DNA of 64,000 nucleotides from Dermabacter sp. (GTDB lineage: Bacteria > Actinomycetota > Actinomycetes > Actinomycetales > Dermabacteraceae), in assembly GCA_030538475.1 (NCBI GenBank), contig JAUNTX010000001.1, positions 103,484-167,483 on the forward strand, in the 5' to 3' direction. The position numbers and the translations under genes were made by a program. Shown in pieces: positions 7,925-17,307 of this stretch. The notes beneath the pieces are model-generated. The model had not been told where the DNA came from. It saw only the letters and a list, made by a program, of their open reading frames with translations, and made no database searches. Each line of letters starts with the position of its first letter. Positions within the stretch are counted from its first letter, which is position 1.

Positions 7925-10552
7925 TCAGCTCACGCTGAGGGCGAGGCGGGAATCGGCGGGGCTGTCCCCGTCTTCCACCTCGACCCGCACGCGCGAATCA
8001 TCGCTCACCTCGCCGGTGAGGATGAGGCGCGCGAGCGCGTCCCCGATCTCCTTTTGCACGAGCCGCTTGAGCGGACGCGCGCCATAGGCGGGATCGAAGC
8101 CGCGTTCGGCGAGCCACTGTTCGGCCTCTGCGCTCACGGACAGTTCGATGCGGCGGCTCTTGAGGCGATCCGCCACCGAGGCGATCTGCAGGCCCACGAT
8201 GTGGCCGAGCTCCTCAATCCCGAGCGGATCGAAAATCACGACATCATCGAGCCGGTTGAGGAACTCGGGCTTGAAGGCCGCGCGCACGCTCGCCATGACC
8301 GCGTCGTGCTTTTCCTTCTCGCTGAGGTTCGGGTCCTGGAGCACGTGCGCGCCCAGGTTCGAGGTGAGGATGAGGATCGTGTTGCGGAAGTCCACGGTCC
8401 TGCCCTGCCCGTCGGTGAGCCGACCATCGTCGAGCACCTGCAGGAGGATGTCGAACACGTCGGGGTGGGCCTTTTCCACCTCGTCGAGCAGCACCACCGT
8501 GTAGGGACGGCGGCGCACCTGCTCGGTGAGCTGCCCGCCTTCCTCGTAGCCGACGTAGCCGGGAGGCGCACCCACGAGCCGGGACACGGAGTGCTTCTCC
8601 CCGTACTCGGACATGTCGATGCGCACCATGGCGCGCTCGTCGTCGAAGAGGAACTGGGCGAGGGACTTCGCGAGTTCGGTCTTACCGACGCCGGTGGGGC
8701 CAAGGAACAGGAAGGAACCGGTGGGCCGGTTCGGGTCCGAAATGCCCGCGCGAGAACGGCGCACCGCATCGGCCACTTCGCGCACCGCGCGCCGCTGACC
8801 CACGAGGCGCTCGCCGATGATCGACTCCATGTCGAGCAGCTTCTGCGTCTCGGACTTCAGCAGGCGGCCCGCGGGGATGCCGGTCCAGCTGGAGACCACA
8901 TCGGCGATGTCGTCGGGCCCCACCTTGTCGGCCACGAGCGGGCGCTCACCCTCGGCATCCTCCTCAACCTCGCGCACCAGATCGGCACCTTCGGCGTCCA
9001 CGAGCCGCTTCTTCAGCTCGGGAATGTCGCCGTAGAGGATCTTCGAGGCGCGGCTGAGATCACCCTCGCGCTGCGCCCGATCCGCCTGCATGCGGAGGTC
9101 TTCGAGCTGCGCCTTGAGTTCGCCCACCTCGTTGAGGTCGGCCTTCTCGCGCTCCCAGCGCGCCGATAGCTCGTTCATCTCCTCGGTGCGCTGGGCAAGC
9201 TGCGCCCGCACGTGCTCGAGTTGGGCGAGCGAGCCGGGCTCGTCGGCCCCCTTGAGCGCCAACTCCTCCATCTTGAGGCGATCCACCTGGCGGCGCAGGA
9301 CGTCGAGTTCCACGGGAGAGGAGTCGAGTTCCATGCGCAGGCGCGAGGCGGCTTCGTCCACGAGGTCAATCGCCTTGTCGGGCAGTTGGCGGCCCGGGAT
9401 GTAGCGATCGGACAGGCTTGCCGCGGCCACGAGCGCGGAATCGGCGATGCTGACCTTGTGGTGGGCTTCGTACTTGTCCTTGAGACCGCGCAGGATCGTC
9501 ACGGTGTCTTCCACGCTGGGTTCACCCACGAACACCTGCTGGAAGCGGCGTTCGAGCGCGGGGTCCTTTTCGATCCGCTCGCGGTATTCATCGAGGGTCG
9601 TGGCGCCGACCATGCGCAGTTCGCCGCGCGCGAGCATCGGCTTGAGCATGTTGCCGGCGTCCATGGAGCCTTCGCCCGTGCCCCCGGCGCCGACCACGGT
9701 GTGCAGTTCGTCGATGAAGGTGATGACCTGGCCGTGGGAATCGCGGATTTCGTCGAGCACGGCCTTGAGGCGCTCTTCGAACTCGCCGCGGTACTTCGAG
9801 CCCGCCACCATCGACGTGAGGTCGAGCGAGATGAGGGTCTTGCCGCGCAGCGAGTCGGGGACATCGCCTTCGACGATGCGCTGGGCGAGTCCTTCGACGA
9901 CGGCGGTCTTGCCCACGCCGGGTTCGCCGATGAGGACGGGGTTGTTCTTCGTGCGGCGGCTGAGCACCTGGACCACGCGGCGGATCTCGCTGTCGCGGCC
10001 GATCACGGGATCGAGCTTGCCGTCGCGGGCGCGGGCCGTCAGGTCAACGCCGAATTTTTCGAGGCTTTGGAAGGTTCCTTCCGGGTGTTGAGTGGTCACG
10101 GGTTGTCCTCCTGTGAGGGTCTGGATAGCGGCGCGCAGCTGCGTGGGGCCCGCGCCAACGTTCTTGAGAATGTCTGCGGCACTCGAGGTGCCGGAGGCGA
10201 TGCCGAGCAGCAGGTGCTCGGTGGAAATGAAGCCCTGGCTGCCGTCCTGGGCGCCCTGACCGGCGGCCTTACCTGCGGCTTCGAGGGCGGCGTAGCCATC
10301 GCCCTGGAAGGTGGGGCGCTGGGCGGCGCCGCTGACGCGCGGTAGGGCGGTCAGGGCGTCGTCTACCCGGGCCTTGAGGGCAGGGATGGCAACCCCGAGG
10401 TCCAGGAGGGCCGCGGTGGCGATGGAGTCTTCCTGGTCCAGCAGGGCGGCCAGGAGGTGCAGGCTCGTGACCTGCGGGTTGTGGAAAAGTTCGGCTTTGC
10501 GCACGGCCGCTTCGACGGCCTGGCGGGATCGTTCGGTGAACGAAAATTCCAT
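7925..10552 (-). CDS. clpB: ATP-dependent disaggregase ClpB
   Basis: Hexameric AAA+ disaggregase that works with DnaK/DnaJ/GrpE to rescue aggregated protein in the cytoplasm. The Clp N-domain spans about residues 1-145, followed by AAA-1 with Walker A GEPGVGKT (209-216). The coiled-coil M-domain is at roughly 400-530, then AAA-2 with Walker A GPTGVGKT near 610, and the D2-small domain. 875 residues, full length. The ATG at 10552 follows an AAGGAG-type ribosome site; an in-frame ATG eight codons upstream overlaps that site and is less likely. A HAIR-type HspR operator lies about 110 bases upstream, tying this gene to the dnaK operon's repressor. Its partners dnaK, grpE and dnaJ are at 46.4-50.1 kb. 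Confidence 0.97.
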   Translation of the reverse strand: MEFSFTERSRQAVEAAVRKAELFHNPQVTSLHLLAALLDQEDSIATAALLDLGVAIPALKARVDDALTALPRVSGAAQRPTFQGDGYAALEAAGKAAGQGAQDGSQGFISTEHLLLGIASGTSSAADILKNVGAGPTQLRAAIQTLTGGQPVTTQHPEGTFQSLEKFGVDLTARARDGKLDPVIGRDSEIRRVVQVLSRRTKNNPVLIGEPGVGKTAVVEGLAQRIVEGDVPDSLRGKTLISLDLTSMVAGSKYRGEFEERLKAVLDEIRDSHGQVITFIDELHTVVGAGGTGEGSMDAGNMLKPMLARGELRMVGATTLDEYRERIEKDPALERRFQQVFVGEPSVEDTVTILRGLKDKYEAHHKVSIADSALVAAASLSDRYIPGRQLPDKAIDLVDEAASRLRMELDSSPVELDVLRRQVDRLKMEELALKGADEPGSLAQLEHVRAQLAQRTEEMNELSARWEREKADLNEVGELKAQLEDLRMQADRAQREGDLSRASKILYGDIPELKKRLVDAEGADLVREVEEDAEGERPLVADKVGPDDIADVVSSWTGIPAGRLLKSETQKLLDMESIIGERLVGQRRAVREVADAVRRSRAGISDPNRPTGSFLFLGPTGVGKTELAKSLAQFLFDDERAMVRIDMSEYGEKHSVSRLVGAPPGYVGYEEGGQLTEQVRRRPYTVVLLDEVEKAHPDVFDILLQVLDDGRLTDGQGRTVDFRNTILILTSNLGAHVLQDPNLSEKEKHDAVMASVRAAFKPEFLNRLDDVVIFDPLGIEELGHIVGLQIASVADRLKSRRIELSVSAEAEQWLAERGFDPAYGARPLKRLVQKEIGDALARLILTGEVSDDSRVRVEVEDGDSPADSRLALSVS

Positions 10553-10663
10553 GCGTTCTTCGCTCCTTCGTGTCATGGATGAATGGTCGGCGGCGGCATG
10601 CGCGGGGGCCGACGGGGCTCCGCGGGCGCATGCTGACGCCTACATTTCTCTCAACGCGAACTA

Positions 10664-10686
10664 AGTTGAGTCTATTCCGCTCAACT
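10664..10686. promoter_or_regulatory. HAIR-type HspR operator upstream of clpB
   Basis: Inverted repeat AGTTGAG-N9-CTCAACT. The core TTGAG-N9-CTCAA equals the core of the HspR box CTTGAGT-N7-ACTCAAG. It lies in the intergenic region 5' of clpB. The same core occurs upstream of dnaK at 50230-50250, and hspR is in this window. Binding by HspR is inferred. Confidence 0.75.
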
Positions 10687-10733
10687 TTGGAGTTTCCTGG
10701 TGGTCCAGGACACAGGGGCAGGCCGTGGGGCAG

Positions 10734-11105
10734 TCACTCGCCGCGATCGGAGCGCCCGCGCAGCTCGTCGAGGGCCCGGCGCTCCTTCTTCGTGGGGCGT
10801 CCCGTGCCGCGATCACGCCGCGGCGGGGCGGCAAACAGCTGCGGCGGGGGCGGCGGGGACACGTCGTCGTAGGCCTCCCGGGCGAGCGGCGCGCCCACAC
10901 GCTTCACGAGGAGCTGGGTGACGATGCATTCGTTGACGTAGCCGGGGCGGCGAAGGCTCACCCGCTGGCCCACCGACAGCCCGTAGCTGGGCTTTACGAC
11001 CGCGCCATCCACCCGCACGTGCGAGGAGCGAATCGCTTGCGCGGCGAGCGATCGGGTTTTAAACAGTCGCACCGCGTGCAGCCACGAATCCAGCCGCACG
11101 CTCAC
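10734..11105 (-). CDS. S4-domain RNA-binding protein (Hsp15/YrfH-like)
   Basis: 123-residue protein. An N-terminal S4 RNA-binding domain covers about residues 3-65, with the hallmark VRLDSWLHAVRLFKTRSLAAQ and VRVDG segments. A Pro-rich stretch and a basic C-terminal tail (RPTKKERRALDELRG) follow. It resembles Hsp15, a heat-shock protein that in E. coli binds free 50S subunits carrying nascent chains. The role here is inferred from the domain only. The GTG start at 11105 overlaps the DUF3817 stop as GTGA, so the two genes are probably coupled. It sits directly upstream of the clpB regulatory region, but a HAIR site on its own 5' side was not seen. Confidence 0.8.
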   Translation of the reverse strand: MSVRLDSWLHAVRLFKTRSLAAQAIRSSHVRVDGAVVKPSYGLSVGQRVSLRRPGYVNECIVTQLLVKRVGAPLAREAYDDVSPPPPPQLFAAPPRRDRGTGRPTKKERRALDELRGRSDRGE

Positions 11106-11572
11106 GAGAAACGCTCACCCCAGCCGGTCGGCGGCCCGAGCCACAGGAGGGTGGAAAACACGAGGCTCACGGCAACGAGGGTGAGGATGGCCGCGAGCAG
11201 CGGATGGGCGAGCACCCAGGCGAGCAGCCGTTCGGCGGGTCCCGTCGGTTCGTCGCCGCCGGGCCGCAGCCGCCAGTGTTCGGGAAGCAGGCCCCGGCGC
11301 TCGGCCCACGCGTCGAAGGCGAGCGTGGCCCAGGGAATGACCGCCGAACCGAGACCGAGGGCCCACTGACCGGCGCGCCAGCGCGCATTAATAGCCGTGA
11401 CCACGGTGCTCACCACAAACAGCAGGAACGCGAAGCCGTGCAGGGCACCGCCCACGGACACGAGCGCGTCGGTCGTGCGCGTGACGTACTTGAGGATCAT
11501 CCCGGCGATCAGGAGCGTCCAGGTCACGGCCTCGGCGATGGAGACGAGGCGGTACAGGGTGCGCGCAGTCAT
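11102..11572 (-). CDS. DUF3817 family integral membrane protein
   Basis: 156-residue membrane protein of unknown function. It begins TLYRLVSIAEAVTWTLLIAGMI and contains the GALHGFAFLLFVVSTVV block typical of DUF3817 proteins. It has about four hydrophobic segments, with a hydrophilic loop near residues 95-120. The ATG at 11572 is chosen because it sits at the beginning of homology; the open frame continues upstream but is Arg/Pro-rich and looks non-coding. It overlaps the S4-domain gene by four bases. Confidence 0.75.
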   Translation of the reverse strand: MTARTLYRLVSIAEAVTWTLLIAGMILKYVTRTTDALVSVGGALHGFAFLLFVVSTVVTAINARWRAGQWALGLGSAVIPWATLAFDAWAERRGLLPEHWRLRPGGDEPTGPAERLLAWVLAHPLLAAILTLVAVSLVFSTLLWLGPPTGWGERFS

Positions 11573-11919
11573 GGATTCCTTCGGTGTCTCGTCCGTGGTG
11601 ATTCGTCCGTGGTTACCCGGCCGGGGTGTCTCGCTGGGAGACATGCCCGGGGCGCGGCCGCGGGCCGTGTGGCCTGCCCGATTATGCCGGATGGCCCTGG
11701 GCACCGCGCCGGAGCCACGGGGGCAGGCGCCTGATGATCGCCTGCACGCCGCCCCTGGATTTTTCGACCTCCACCCAGGCTCGCTTCTTACACTCAAACG
11801 CAAGCGAGGCCGCAGCGCCACGGGGCACACCTGAGCACGCCCCAGGCTGCCCGCAGCCGCCCCGCCCCATTGCCGCCCAGAATGCCTCAGTTGCTGCCCA
11901 GAAAGGATGACGCCGCCGC
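11573..11919. other. Intergenic region between divergent DUF3817 and AMP-binding genes
   Basis: 347 bases without a convincing gene. It must hold both divergent promoters. A TACACT hexamer at 11789-11794 could be a -10 for the plus-strand gene, and GAAAGGA just before 11907 may be its ribosome site. No strong hairpin or repeat was seen. Confidence 0.4.
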
Positions 11920-13347
11920 ATGCACGAACATCCGTGGTCTCACTTTCATGCGGACGTAGCCGACGGCGCCCTCGTGACCGACGACGTGAGCCTTCCCGAA
12001 GCCTTTGATCGCGCGGTCTCCCTCTTCGGGTCCCGCACCGCCCTCGAGATGAGCGGCAAGGAGCTGACCTACGCGCAGCTGGGCCACAAGGTGAAGGTGC
12101 TCGCCCAGGGCCTTTTGGACACGGGGGTGCGCCCGGGTGATCGCGTGGCCATCGTGTTGCCCATGAGCATCGAGGCGGTCATCGCCTTTCATGCCACGCT
12201 GCGCATCGGCGCGGTGGCGGTCCAGCACAGCGCGAACGCCCCGATGGCGCAGCTCGCGAAGTTCTTCCACGATTACCGGCCCGAATGCGCGATCATCGCG
12301 GACTATCGTCTCGATGCGCTCGGCGGCATTGACCGCGAGAGCGCCCCGCGCTCGGTGATCGCCGTCCCGCGGCCCGACGAACCCCTGGAGTTCTCGCGGG
12401 TGGCCCTCACGGAATCGCTCGTGAGCCTCGCGAAGTCGAGCGGGCGCACGCTCGTGCGCACCGCCGTCGGCGGCTCCGCTACCCCGCCCGCCGCGACGCG
12501 GGTCAACTGGGTGAAGTGGCGCGATGTCATGGCCTCCCCCGTCATCACGAGCGAGCACCCCTACCCGCGCCCGGGTGATCTCGCGACCCTGATCTACGCC
12601 CAGCGCGGCCCCGCCGCGCCACTCGGGGCGATGCTCACGCACGGCAACCTTCACGCCCTTGCCGCCCAGTCCCTCTCGTGGCTCGAGGATTCGGAGCCCG
12701 GCACCGAGGTGAGCTACACGCTGTGGCCGCTGCATTCGGTCACGGGTATCGCCAACACGCTCACCACCGGGCTCGTGCACGGGCGCCGCAACATCCTCTT
12801 CCCCCGCTTCAGCCGTTCCGCGCTGCTCAAGGCGCTCAAGAAGCACCCGCCCACCGTGGTGGCGGCCGATGATGACGTGTTCGATTTCTTTGCCGAGCTC
12901 GCGCACGAGGGCAACACGCAGGTGTGCGGCATCCGCTTCGCCTTCACGCGCCTGACCCCGCGCGAGGGTGGGGTGAGGCGCCCGTGGGATGAGGCGCTCG
13001 GCTTCCCCATCGTCGTCGGCTACGGGACCGCCGAATCGTGCGTCGTCTCGGGCCTGCCGCTGCGGGCCGCGGGCCACGAACACACCGTCGGCGTCCCCTT
13101 CCCCTCCACCCACGTGCGCGTGGTCGATCCCGCACACCGCGGCCGCGTCCTGGAAGCGGGCGAGGTGGGCAGGCTCATGATTCAAGGCCCGCAGGTGTTC
13201 CACGGGTACTGGAACAAGCCCGACGATACGCTCGCGGTGCTCTCGGGAGACGGCTGGCTGCTCACGAAGGAGTACGCGACGATCGATGCCGATGGCTTCG
13301 TGACGCTCGTGCCCTCCCCCGAGCCCGCCGAACGCACACGCGCCTAA
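11920..13347 (+). CDS. Degenerate, C-terminally truncated AMP-binding (acyl-CoA synthetase-like) protein
   Basis: Related to the ANL adenylate-forming family (long-chain acyl-CoA synthetases), but several essential features are altered. The P-loop normally reading YTSGTTGxPKG is YAQRGPAAPLG near residues 226-237, losing the Thr/Ser cluster and the Lys. The YGxTE motif is YGTAES. The catalytic TGD motif is TKE in the segment WLLTKEYATID. The protein ends about 25 residues later at 475 residues, so the whole mobile C-terminal domain with the catalytic Lys is absent. The remaining N-domain is otherwise intact and open, which suggests a retained non-catalytic or binding role rather than a decaying pseudogene. 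Function unknown. The start at 11920 is moderately sure. Confidence 0.8.
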   Translation: MHEHPWSHFHADVADGALVTDDVSLPEAFDRAVSLFGSRTALEMSGKELTYAQLGHKVKVLAQGLLDTGVRPGDRVAIVLPMSIEAVIAFHATLRIGAVAVQHSANAPMAQLAKFFHDYRPECAIIADYRLDALGGIDRESAPRSVIAVPRPDEPLEFSRVALTESLVSLAKSSGRTLVRTAVGGSATPPAATRVNWVKWRDVMASPVITSEHPYPRPGDLATLIYAQRGPAAPLGAMLTHGNLHALAAQSLSWLEDSEPGTEVSYTLWPLHSVTGIANTLTTGLVHGRRNILFPRFSRSALLKALKKHPPTVVAADDDVFDFFAELAHEGNTQVCGIRFAFTRLTPREGGVRRPWDEALGFPIVVGYGTAESCVVSGLPLRAAGHEHTVGVPFPSTHVRVVDPAHRGRVLEAGEVGRLMIQGPQVFHGYWNKPDDTLAVLSGDGWLLTKEYATIDADGFVTLVPSPEPAERTRA

Positions 13348-13349
13348 AC

Positions 13350-13355
13350 TAGACT
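13350..13355 (+). promoter_or_regulatory. -10 hexamer for yciO-type gene
   Basis: TAGACT lies seven bases before the ATG at 13363; an overlapping TAAACT precedes it. Likely leaderless mRNA. Confidence 0.5.
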
Positions 13356-13362
13356 GCCCACC

Positions 13363-13983
13363 ATGGCCCGGTTCATCACTGTTCATCCCGACAACCCGCA
13401 GCAGCGCCTCATCGATCAGGTGGTCGAGCGCTTGCGCGACGGCGAACTGCTGGCCTATCCCACGGATTCCGGGTACGCGCTCGGCTGCACGCTCGACGCC
13501 CACGAGGCCCTCGAACAGATCCGCACGATCCGCCACGTGGGCAAGAACCACCATTTCACGGTGGTGTGTTCGGAGTTCGGCCAGCTCGGCCACTACGTGC
13601 GGCTCTCCAACGCGAACTTCCGGGCGCTCAAGGCGCACACGCCCGGCCCGTACACGTTCATCCTGCCGGCCACGAAGGAGTTGCCGCGCCGGATGCTGCA
13701 CCCGAAGAAGCACACGATTGGCGTGCGCATCCCCGATCACACGGTCGCGCGGGCGATGATCGACGCGCTCGGCGAACCGCTCGTCAGTTCAAGCCTCATC
13801 CTCCCGGGCGAATCCGATCCGCTCACGGAGGGGTGGGTGGTGGAGGAGAGGATCGGTCACCTGATCCCCGCCATCGTGGACGCCGACGTGACGGGCACCG
13901 AGCCCACGAGCGTCATCGACCTTACGGGCAACGCTCCCGTCGTGGCGCGCGAGGGCGCGGGAGATATCAGCGCGTTTCAGTAG
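13363..13983 (+). CDS. YciO/YrdC/Sua5-family protein (threonylcarbamoyl-AMP synthase-like)
   Basis: 206-residue YrdC-fold protein. The segment GPYTFILPATKELPRRMLHPKKHTIGVRIPD (roughly residues 95-125, shown here in part) is characteristic of the YciO branch. YrdC/Sua5 members make threonylcarbamoyl-AMP for the t6A modification of tRNA; YciO members share the fold and their activity is less certain. The KxR/SxN binding residues were not checked individually. The short length means there is no C-terminal Sua5 domain. The start is supported by the -10 hexamer seven bases upstream. The 3' end overlaps the convergent MFS gene by 17 bases. Confidence 0.85.
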   Translation: MARFITVHPDNPQQRLIDQVVERLRDGELLAYPTDSGYALGCTLDAHEALEQIRTIRHVGKNHHFTVVCSEFGQLGHYVRLSNANFRALKAHTPGPYTFILPATKELPRRMLHPKKHTIGVRIPDHTVARAMIDALGEPLVSSSLILPGESDPLTEGWVVEERIGHLIPAIVDADVTGTEPTSVIDLTGNAPVVAREGAGDISAFQ

Positions 13984-15241
13984 CCCGAGCGCGGTCGGCC
14001 TTCGTCTCGGTGCCGAGCGCGCCGGAGAACAGGAAGATCCCGACGGCATACAGCGGCATGAGCCACAGCGCGTAGCGCAGGGTGAACGCGTCGGCGAGGG
14101 CGCCGACGACGGGCGGGGCGACGAAGAAGCCGATCCTTGAGAACCAGCCCACGAACGTGATGCCGACCCCTTCGGGCAGGCCCGGCAGGTCATCGCCCGC
14201 GCGAAACGCCGCGGGGAAGAGCGTGGCGACGCCCCAGCCCGCCGCGGCGAAGCCGAGGATCGCGGTCACGGGCGAGGGCACGAGCATCGCGATGCTCATG
14301 CCGACGGCGGAGATGAGGGCGCCGACGCGGGCGGTCGTGCGATCCCCCCACGCGTCGACGATGCGGTCGCCGAGGAACCGCGCCACCATCTGGGTGCCCT
14401 GGAGGGCCACGAAGGCGAGGCCGGCCACGAAGGGGATCGCGTTGAAGGTGCTCGTCATGAACAGGGCGCCCCACGTATTGCCCGCATCCTCGGTGCTGCC
14501 CGCGAAGACGAGGAGCATGCCGAGGGCCACGAGGAGCCCCCAGGCGCGCAGGCCCGCGCGCGGGATCGACGCGGGCTCGGTCGGCGTGGGCGCGGTGTTC
14601 GCCGAAGCGGGGCTCGGCCCGGCCATCGCGGTCTCGGCCTGCTGGGCGGCCCGCTCCGCGCTATCGGATCCTGGGAGGAGGAAGCGCGAGGTCACGATGG
14701 CGGCCGCGCCGAAGACCACGAGGCTCGCAACGCCCTGGGTGAGCATCGGCACGTGCCACTGGGCGCACAGGGCGCCAATGATGCCGCCCAGCACCGCGCC
14801 GAGCGACCAGAACCCGTGGTAGCTGTTCATGACCGAGCGGCGATAGCGCCGCTCCACCCGCATCCCGTGCGCGTTTTGCGCGATGTCGGTGATGGCGTCG
14901 GCGCTGAAGGCCAGGAAGAAGCCGAGCGCGAGCATCGCCCACGACGACGAGGTGTAGATGAGCAGGTGGAACACGCACGCCATGATCTGAAAGATCACCG
15001 CGGTGAGCCCCGAACCGAAGCGGCGCATGACCCAGACGGCGCCGAGGCCCGCGATGAGGCCGCCGACGGGGCCGACGGCGACGGCCGCCCCGAACTCGAC
15101 GTTCGAGATATCCAGGCGCCGAACGATCTCCGGATAGCGCGGGAGCACCGAACAAAACGTGATGCCGTTGAGGAGGAAAATGGCGGAGACCGCCCAGCGG
15201 GCGCGGCGCGCCTCAAGCGACGGGCCAAGCGAAGAAGTCAC
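13967..15241 (-). CDS. MFS transporter
   Basis: Major facilitator superfamily permease with about twelve hydrophobic segments in two halves separated by a hydrophilic Ala/Pro/Thr-rich loop (around residues 190-220). 424 residues from the GTG at 15241. I prefer this start because the frame open further upstream (to 15334) would run across the start and promoter of divergent deoD, and its sequence there is not membrane-like. An AGG-rich segment lies just before this GTG. Substrate unknown; proximity to deoD could suggest a nucleoside or base but is weak evidence. Confidence 0.8.
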   Translation of the reverse strand: MTSSLGPSLEARRARWAVSAIFLLNGITFCSVLPRYPEIVRRLDISNVEFGAAVAVGPVGGLIAGLGAVWVMRRFGSGLTAVIFQIMACVFHLLIYTSSSWAMLALGFFLAFSADAITDIAQNAHGMRVERRYRRSVMNSYHGFWSLGAVLGGIIGALCAQWHVPMLTQGVASLVVFGAAAIVTSRFLLPGSDSAERAAQQAETAMAGPSPASANTAPTPTEPASIPRAGLRAWGLLVALGMLLVFAGSTEDAGNTWGALFMTSTFNAIPFVAGLAFVALQGTQMVARFLGDRIVDAWGDRTTARVGALISAVGMSIAMLVPSPVTAILGFAAAGWGVATLFPAAFRAGDDLPGLPEGVGITFVGWFSRIGFFVAPPVVGALADAFTLRYALWLMPLYAVGIFLFSGALGTETKADRARATETR

Positions 15242-15310
15242 GGGGAGCACCTGGTTTTCGGAAAGGAGATAGGGCCGGCCAAAGAGCGTATGGGGCCGCG
15301 CGCCAACGCG

Positions 15311-15316
15311 TAGGCT
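15311..15316 (+). promoter_or_regulatory. -10 hexamer for deoD
   Basis: TAGGCT lies six bases before the deoD ATG. The GGAGG one base before the ATG is too close to be a normal ribosome site, so a leaderless start is favoured. Confidence 0.45.
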
Positions 15317-15322
15317 GGAGGC

Positions 15323-16039
15323 ATGTCTATCCATATTAATGCCCCCGACGGCTCCATTGCACCCTACGTCCTCATGCCCGGCGATCCCCTGCGCGCGAAG
15401 TGGATTGCCGAAACGTTCTTAGAGGGGGCCGAACAGTACAACGACGTGCGCGGCATGCTCGGTTACACGGGCACCTACAAGGGCGTGCGAATCAGCACGC
15501 AGGGCTCCGGCATGGGCCAGCCCTCGATGGCGATCTACGCCCACGAACTGTTTCACGACTACGACGTGCAGGCGATTGTCCGGGTGGGCACCGCGGGCGG
15601 TATGTCCACGGCCGTCAAGGTGCGCGACGTGGTGATCGGCCAGACCGCCTCGACCGACTCCTCGATGAACATTGCCCGCTTCGGGAGCGTCACCTACGCC
15701 CCCGGCGCCGACTTCGAGCTGCTGCGCCACACGTACGACGTGGCCGTCGAGCGCGGCCTGCCCGCCGTCGTGGGCGGGCTCTACTCCTCCGATCAGTTCT
15801 ACAACCCCAAGCCAATCACCGAGACCCTCGCGGCCTACGGCGTGCTCGGCGTGGAGATGGAGGCCGCGGCGCTCTACACGCTGGCCGCGCAGTTCGGCCG
15901 CCGGGCGCTCTCGGTGTGCACCATTTCCGACCACCTCATCACCGGTGAGGAGACGAGCGCGAAGGAGCGCCAGGAAACGTTCGACGACATGATGATCATG
16001 GCGCTCGAAGCGGTCGTGAGGCTCGACGCCGCCCAGTAG
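15323..16039 (+). CDS. deoD: Purine-nucleoside phosphorylase, DeoD type
   Basis: Phosphorolyses purine (deoxy)ribonucleosides to free base and (deoxy)ribose-1-phosphate; hexameric cytosolic enzyme of purine salvage. 238 residues, the normal length. Visible family segments are the N-terminal [17 protein letters not shown] phosphate-binding region, [16 protein letters not shown], the RVGTAGGM block, [10 protein letters not shown] (ribose-binding Glu-Met-Glu) and [10 protein letters not shown] with the catalytic Asp. The start is set by the adjacent -10-like hexamer. A strong hairpin follows 16 bases after the stop. The gene is divergent from the MFS transporter. Confidence 0.96.
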   Translation: MSIHINAPDGSIAPYVLMPGDPLRAKWIAETFLEGAEQYNDVRGMLGYTGTYKGVRISTQGSGMGQPSMAIYAHELFHDYDVQAIVRVGTAGGMSTAVKVRDVVIGQTASTDSSMNIARFGSVTYAPGADFELLRHTYDVAVERGLPAVVGGLYSSDQFYNPKPITETLAAYGVLGVEMEAAALYTLAAQFGRRALSVCTISDHLITGEETSAKERQETFDDMMIMALEAVVRLDAAQ

Positions 16040-16054
16040 CACCCCCGAACATGG

Positions 16055-16090
16055 GTGTGGCCCCCGCCGGGATTCCGGTGGGGGCCACAC
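16055..16090 (+). terminator. Hairpin terminator after deoD
   Basis: Sixteen-pair stem (arm 16055-16070 against 16075-16090, one G-U pair) with a four-base GATT loop, 16 bases after the deoD stop. There is no U-tract, as is common for actinobacterial terminators. Confidence 0.7.
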
Positions 16091-16204
16091 ACATAAGGCG
16101 TCAGGCGCGGCAGCGCTCTCGGGGCCGTCTCGCGCCACGCCGCGGTTCACGTGCCCGTCTGGCGCTCGCCGCTCGGGCTCTCCTAGCCGCCTAGCGCCGC
16201 GCGT

Positions 16205-16438
16205 CTACTTCGTGAAGAAGCGGGGGATGATGTCGAAAGCGATGAACAGCGAGAGGATCGACATGCCGAGGCCCACCATGAACAGGATCGGCTCAATCGT
16301 GTAGAGGCTCATGACGTAGAGGCCCCCAGCGAACAGCAGGAACATGACGGTGAACATGACGATGGAGAACGCGAGGCTGTTCGGTTCGGAGGCCTCGTTG
16401 ACGTCGGTGTCGGTCGTGACCTTCGTGGTCTCACTCAT
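16205..16438 (-). CDS. Small two-TM membrane protein, unknown
   Basis: 77 residues: a polar Thr/Asp/Glu-rich N-terminus of about 20 residues, then two hydrophobic helices (around 23-43 and 46-68) and a short basic end. I do not recognise a family. A GGAGAG ribosome site lies six bases before the ATG, and codon use is like its neighbours, so it is probably a real gene. It follows the amidotransferase-like gene on the same strand after about 50 bases, so they may be co-transcribed. Confidence 0.65.
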   Translation of the reverse strand: MSETTKVTTDTDVNEASEPNSLAFSIVMFTVMFLLFAGGLYVMSLYTIEPILFMVGLGMSILSLFIAFDIIPRFFTK

Positions 16439-16488
16439 GCGGAACTCTCCATGCGTTGCGGCTCGGGCAGGGGTGGCGGGGCGGGCTC

Positions 16489-17307
16489 TTAGGCGCGCGC
16501 CCGGGCGCCGTCACCCACCATCGTAGTGCATGCCGCTCGCTGCCGGGCACTGGCCACGAGCGTCGCAAAGACCGGCTCGGCGCCCTCGGTGACCTCGGGG
16601 TGGAACTGGAGGCCGATCACGTCCCCCACGTCGGCGGAGGCGGACTGCACGGCGTGAACGACCCCGGAGGAGTGCCGGGCGATGACCCGCAGCCCCTCCC
16701 CCAGGCGGTCAACGGCCTGGTGGTGAAAGGCCGCCACGTCGGCCCCCGTGCCGAGGTCCAACGCGAGGTCCGAATCCGCGGCGATGCTCACACCCACGCT
16801 CGTCAGGGCCGTCGCCGTATCGGGGTAGCCCGCCTCGCGCGCCTGATCGCCGAGGTGCTGCACGAGGCTTCCGCCGCGGGCCACGTTGATGATCTGCAGG
16901 CCGCGGCAGATGCCGAGCACGGGCAGGCGCAGGTCGATCGCGGCGCGCACGAGGGCGATCTCGAACGCATCGCGCTCGCTGCTCGGCGCGAAGTCGGTCG
17001 CGAGCGGGGCCTTGCCATACAGAGCGGGGCTCAGGTCCGTCCCGCCGGTGAGCACGAGCGCGTCGAGGTCCGCCACCTCTTCCGCGCTCCACTCCTCGCC
17101 GGGGGTGAGGATGATCGCGCGGCCGCCCGCCGCGTGAATCGCGTCGGTGTAGGAGCGATTGAGCACCGTGGCCTCGCTGCCCGCCCACGCGCCGCCCGTC
17201 AGGGTCGAGGTGCCCGCGGTGAGGCCGATGAGCGGGCGCCTGCCCCCGGCAGCGGCGGCGTCGGCAACGAACATCTCGATGGCAGTCCCAGTCGTGATCG
17301 TGCTCAT
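16489..17307 (-). CDS. Class-I glutamine amidotransferase-like hydrolase (PuuD/gamma-glutamyl-GABA hydrolase family)
   Basis: Peptidase C26-type protein related to PuuD, which releases glutamate from gamma-glutamyl amides. The nucleophile elbow LGICRG has Cys134. The second and third catalytic residues are in the FHPE motif near residue 238. The oxyanion segment LTGGTDLSPALYG is typical of the PuuD group. 272 residues from the ATG at 17307, which has GAGAGGA upstream; three codons earlier another ATG is open. No other polyamine or GABA catabolic gene is nearby, so the substrate is uncertain. Confidence 0.85.
   Translation of the reverse strand: MSTITTGTAIEMFVADAAAAGGRRPLIGLTAGTSTLTGGAWAGSEATVLNRSYTDAIHAAGGRAIILTPGEEWSAEEVADLDALVLTGGTDLSPALYGKAPLATDFAPSSERDAFEIALVRAAIDLRLPVLGICRGLQIINVARGGSLVQHLGDQAREAGYPDTATALTSVGVSIAADSDLALDLGTGADVAAFHHQAVDRLGEGLRVIARHSSGVVHAVQSASADVGDVIGLQFHPEVTEGAEPVFATLVASARQRAACTTMVGDGARARA

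Noticed and set aside
15242..15334. Upstream start for the MFS transporter at 15334
   Set aside because: It would overlap the promoter and first codons of divergent deoD, and the added residues are not membrane-like.
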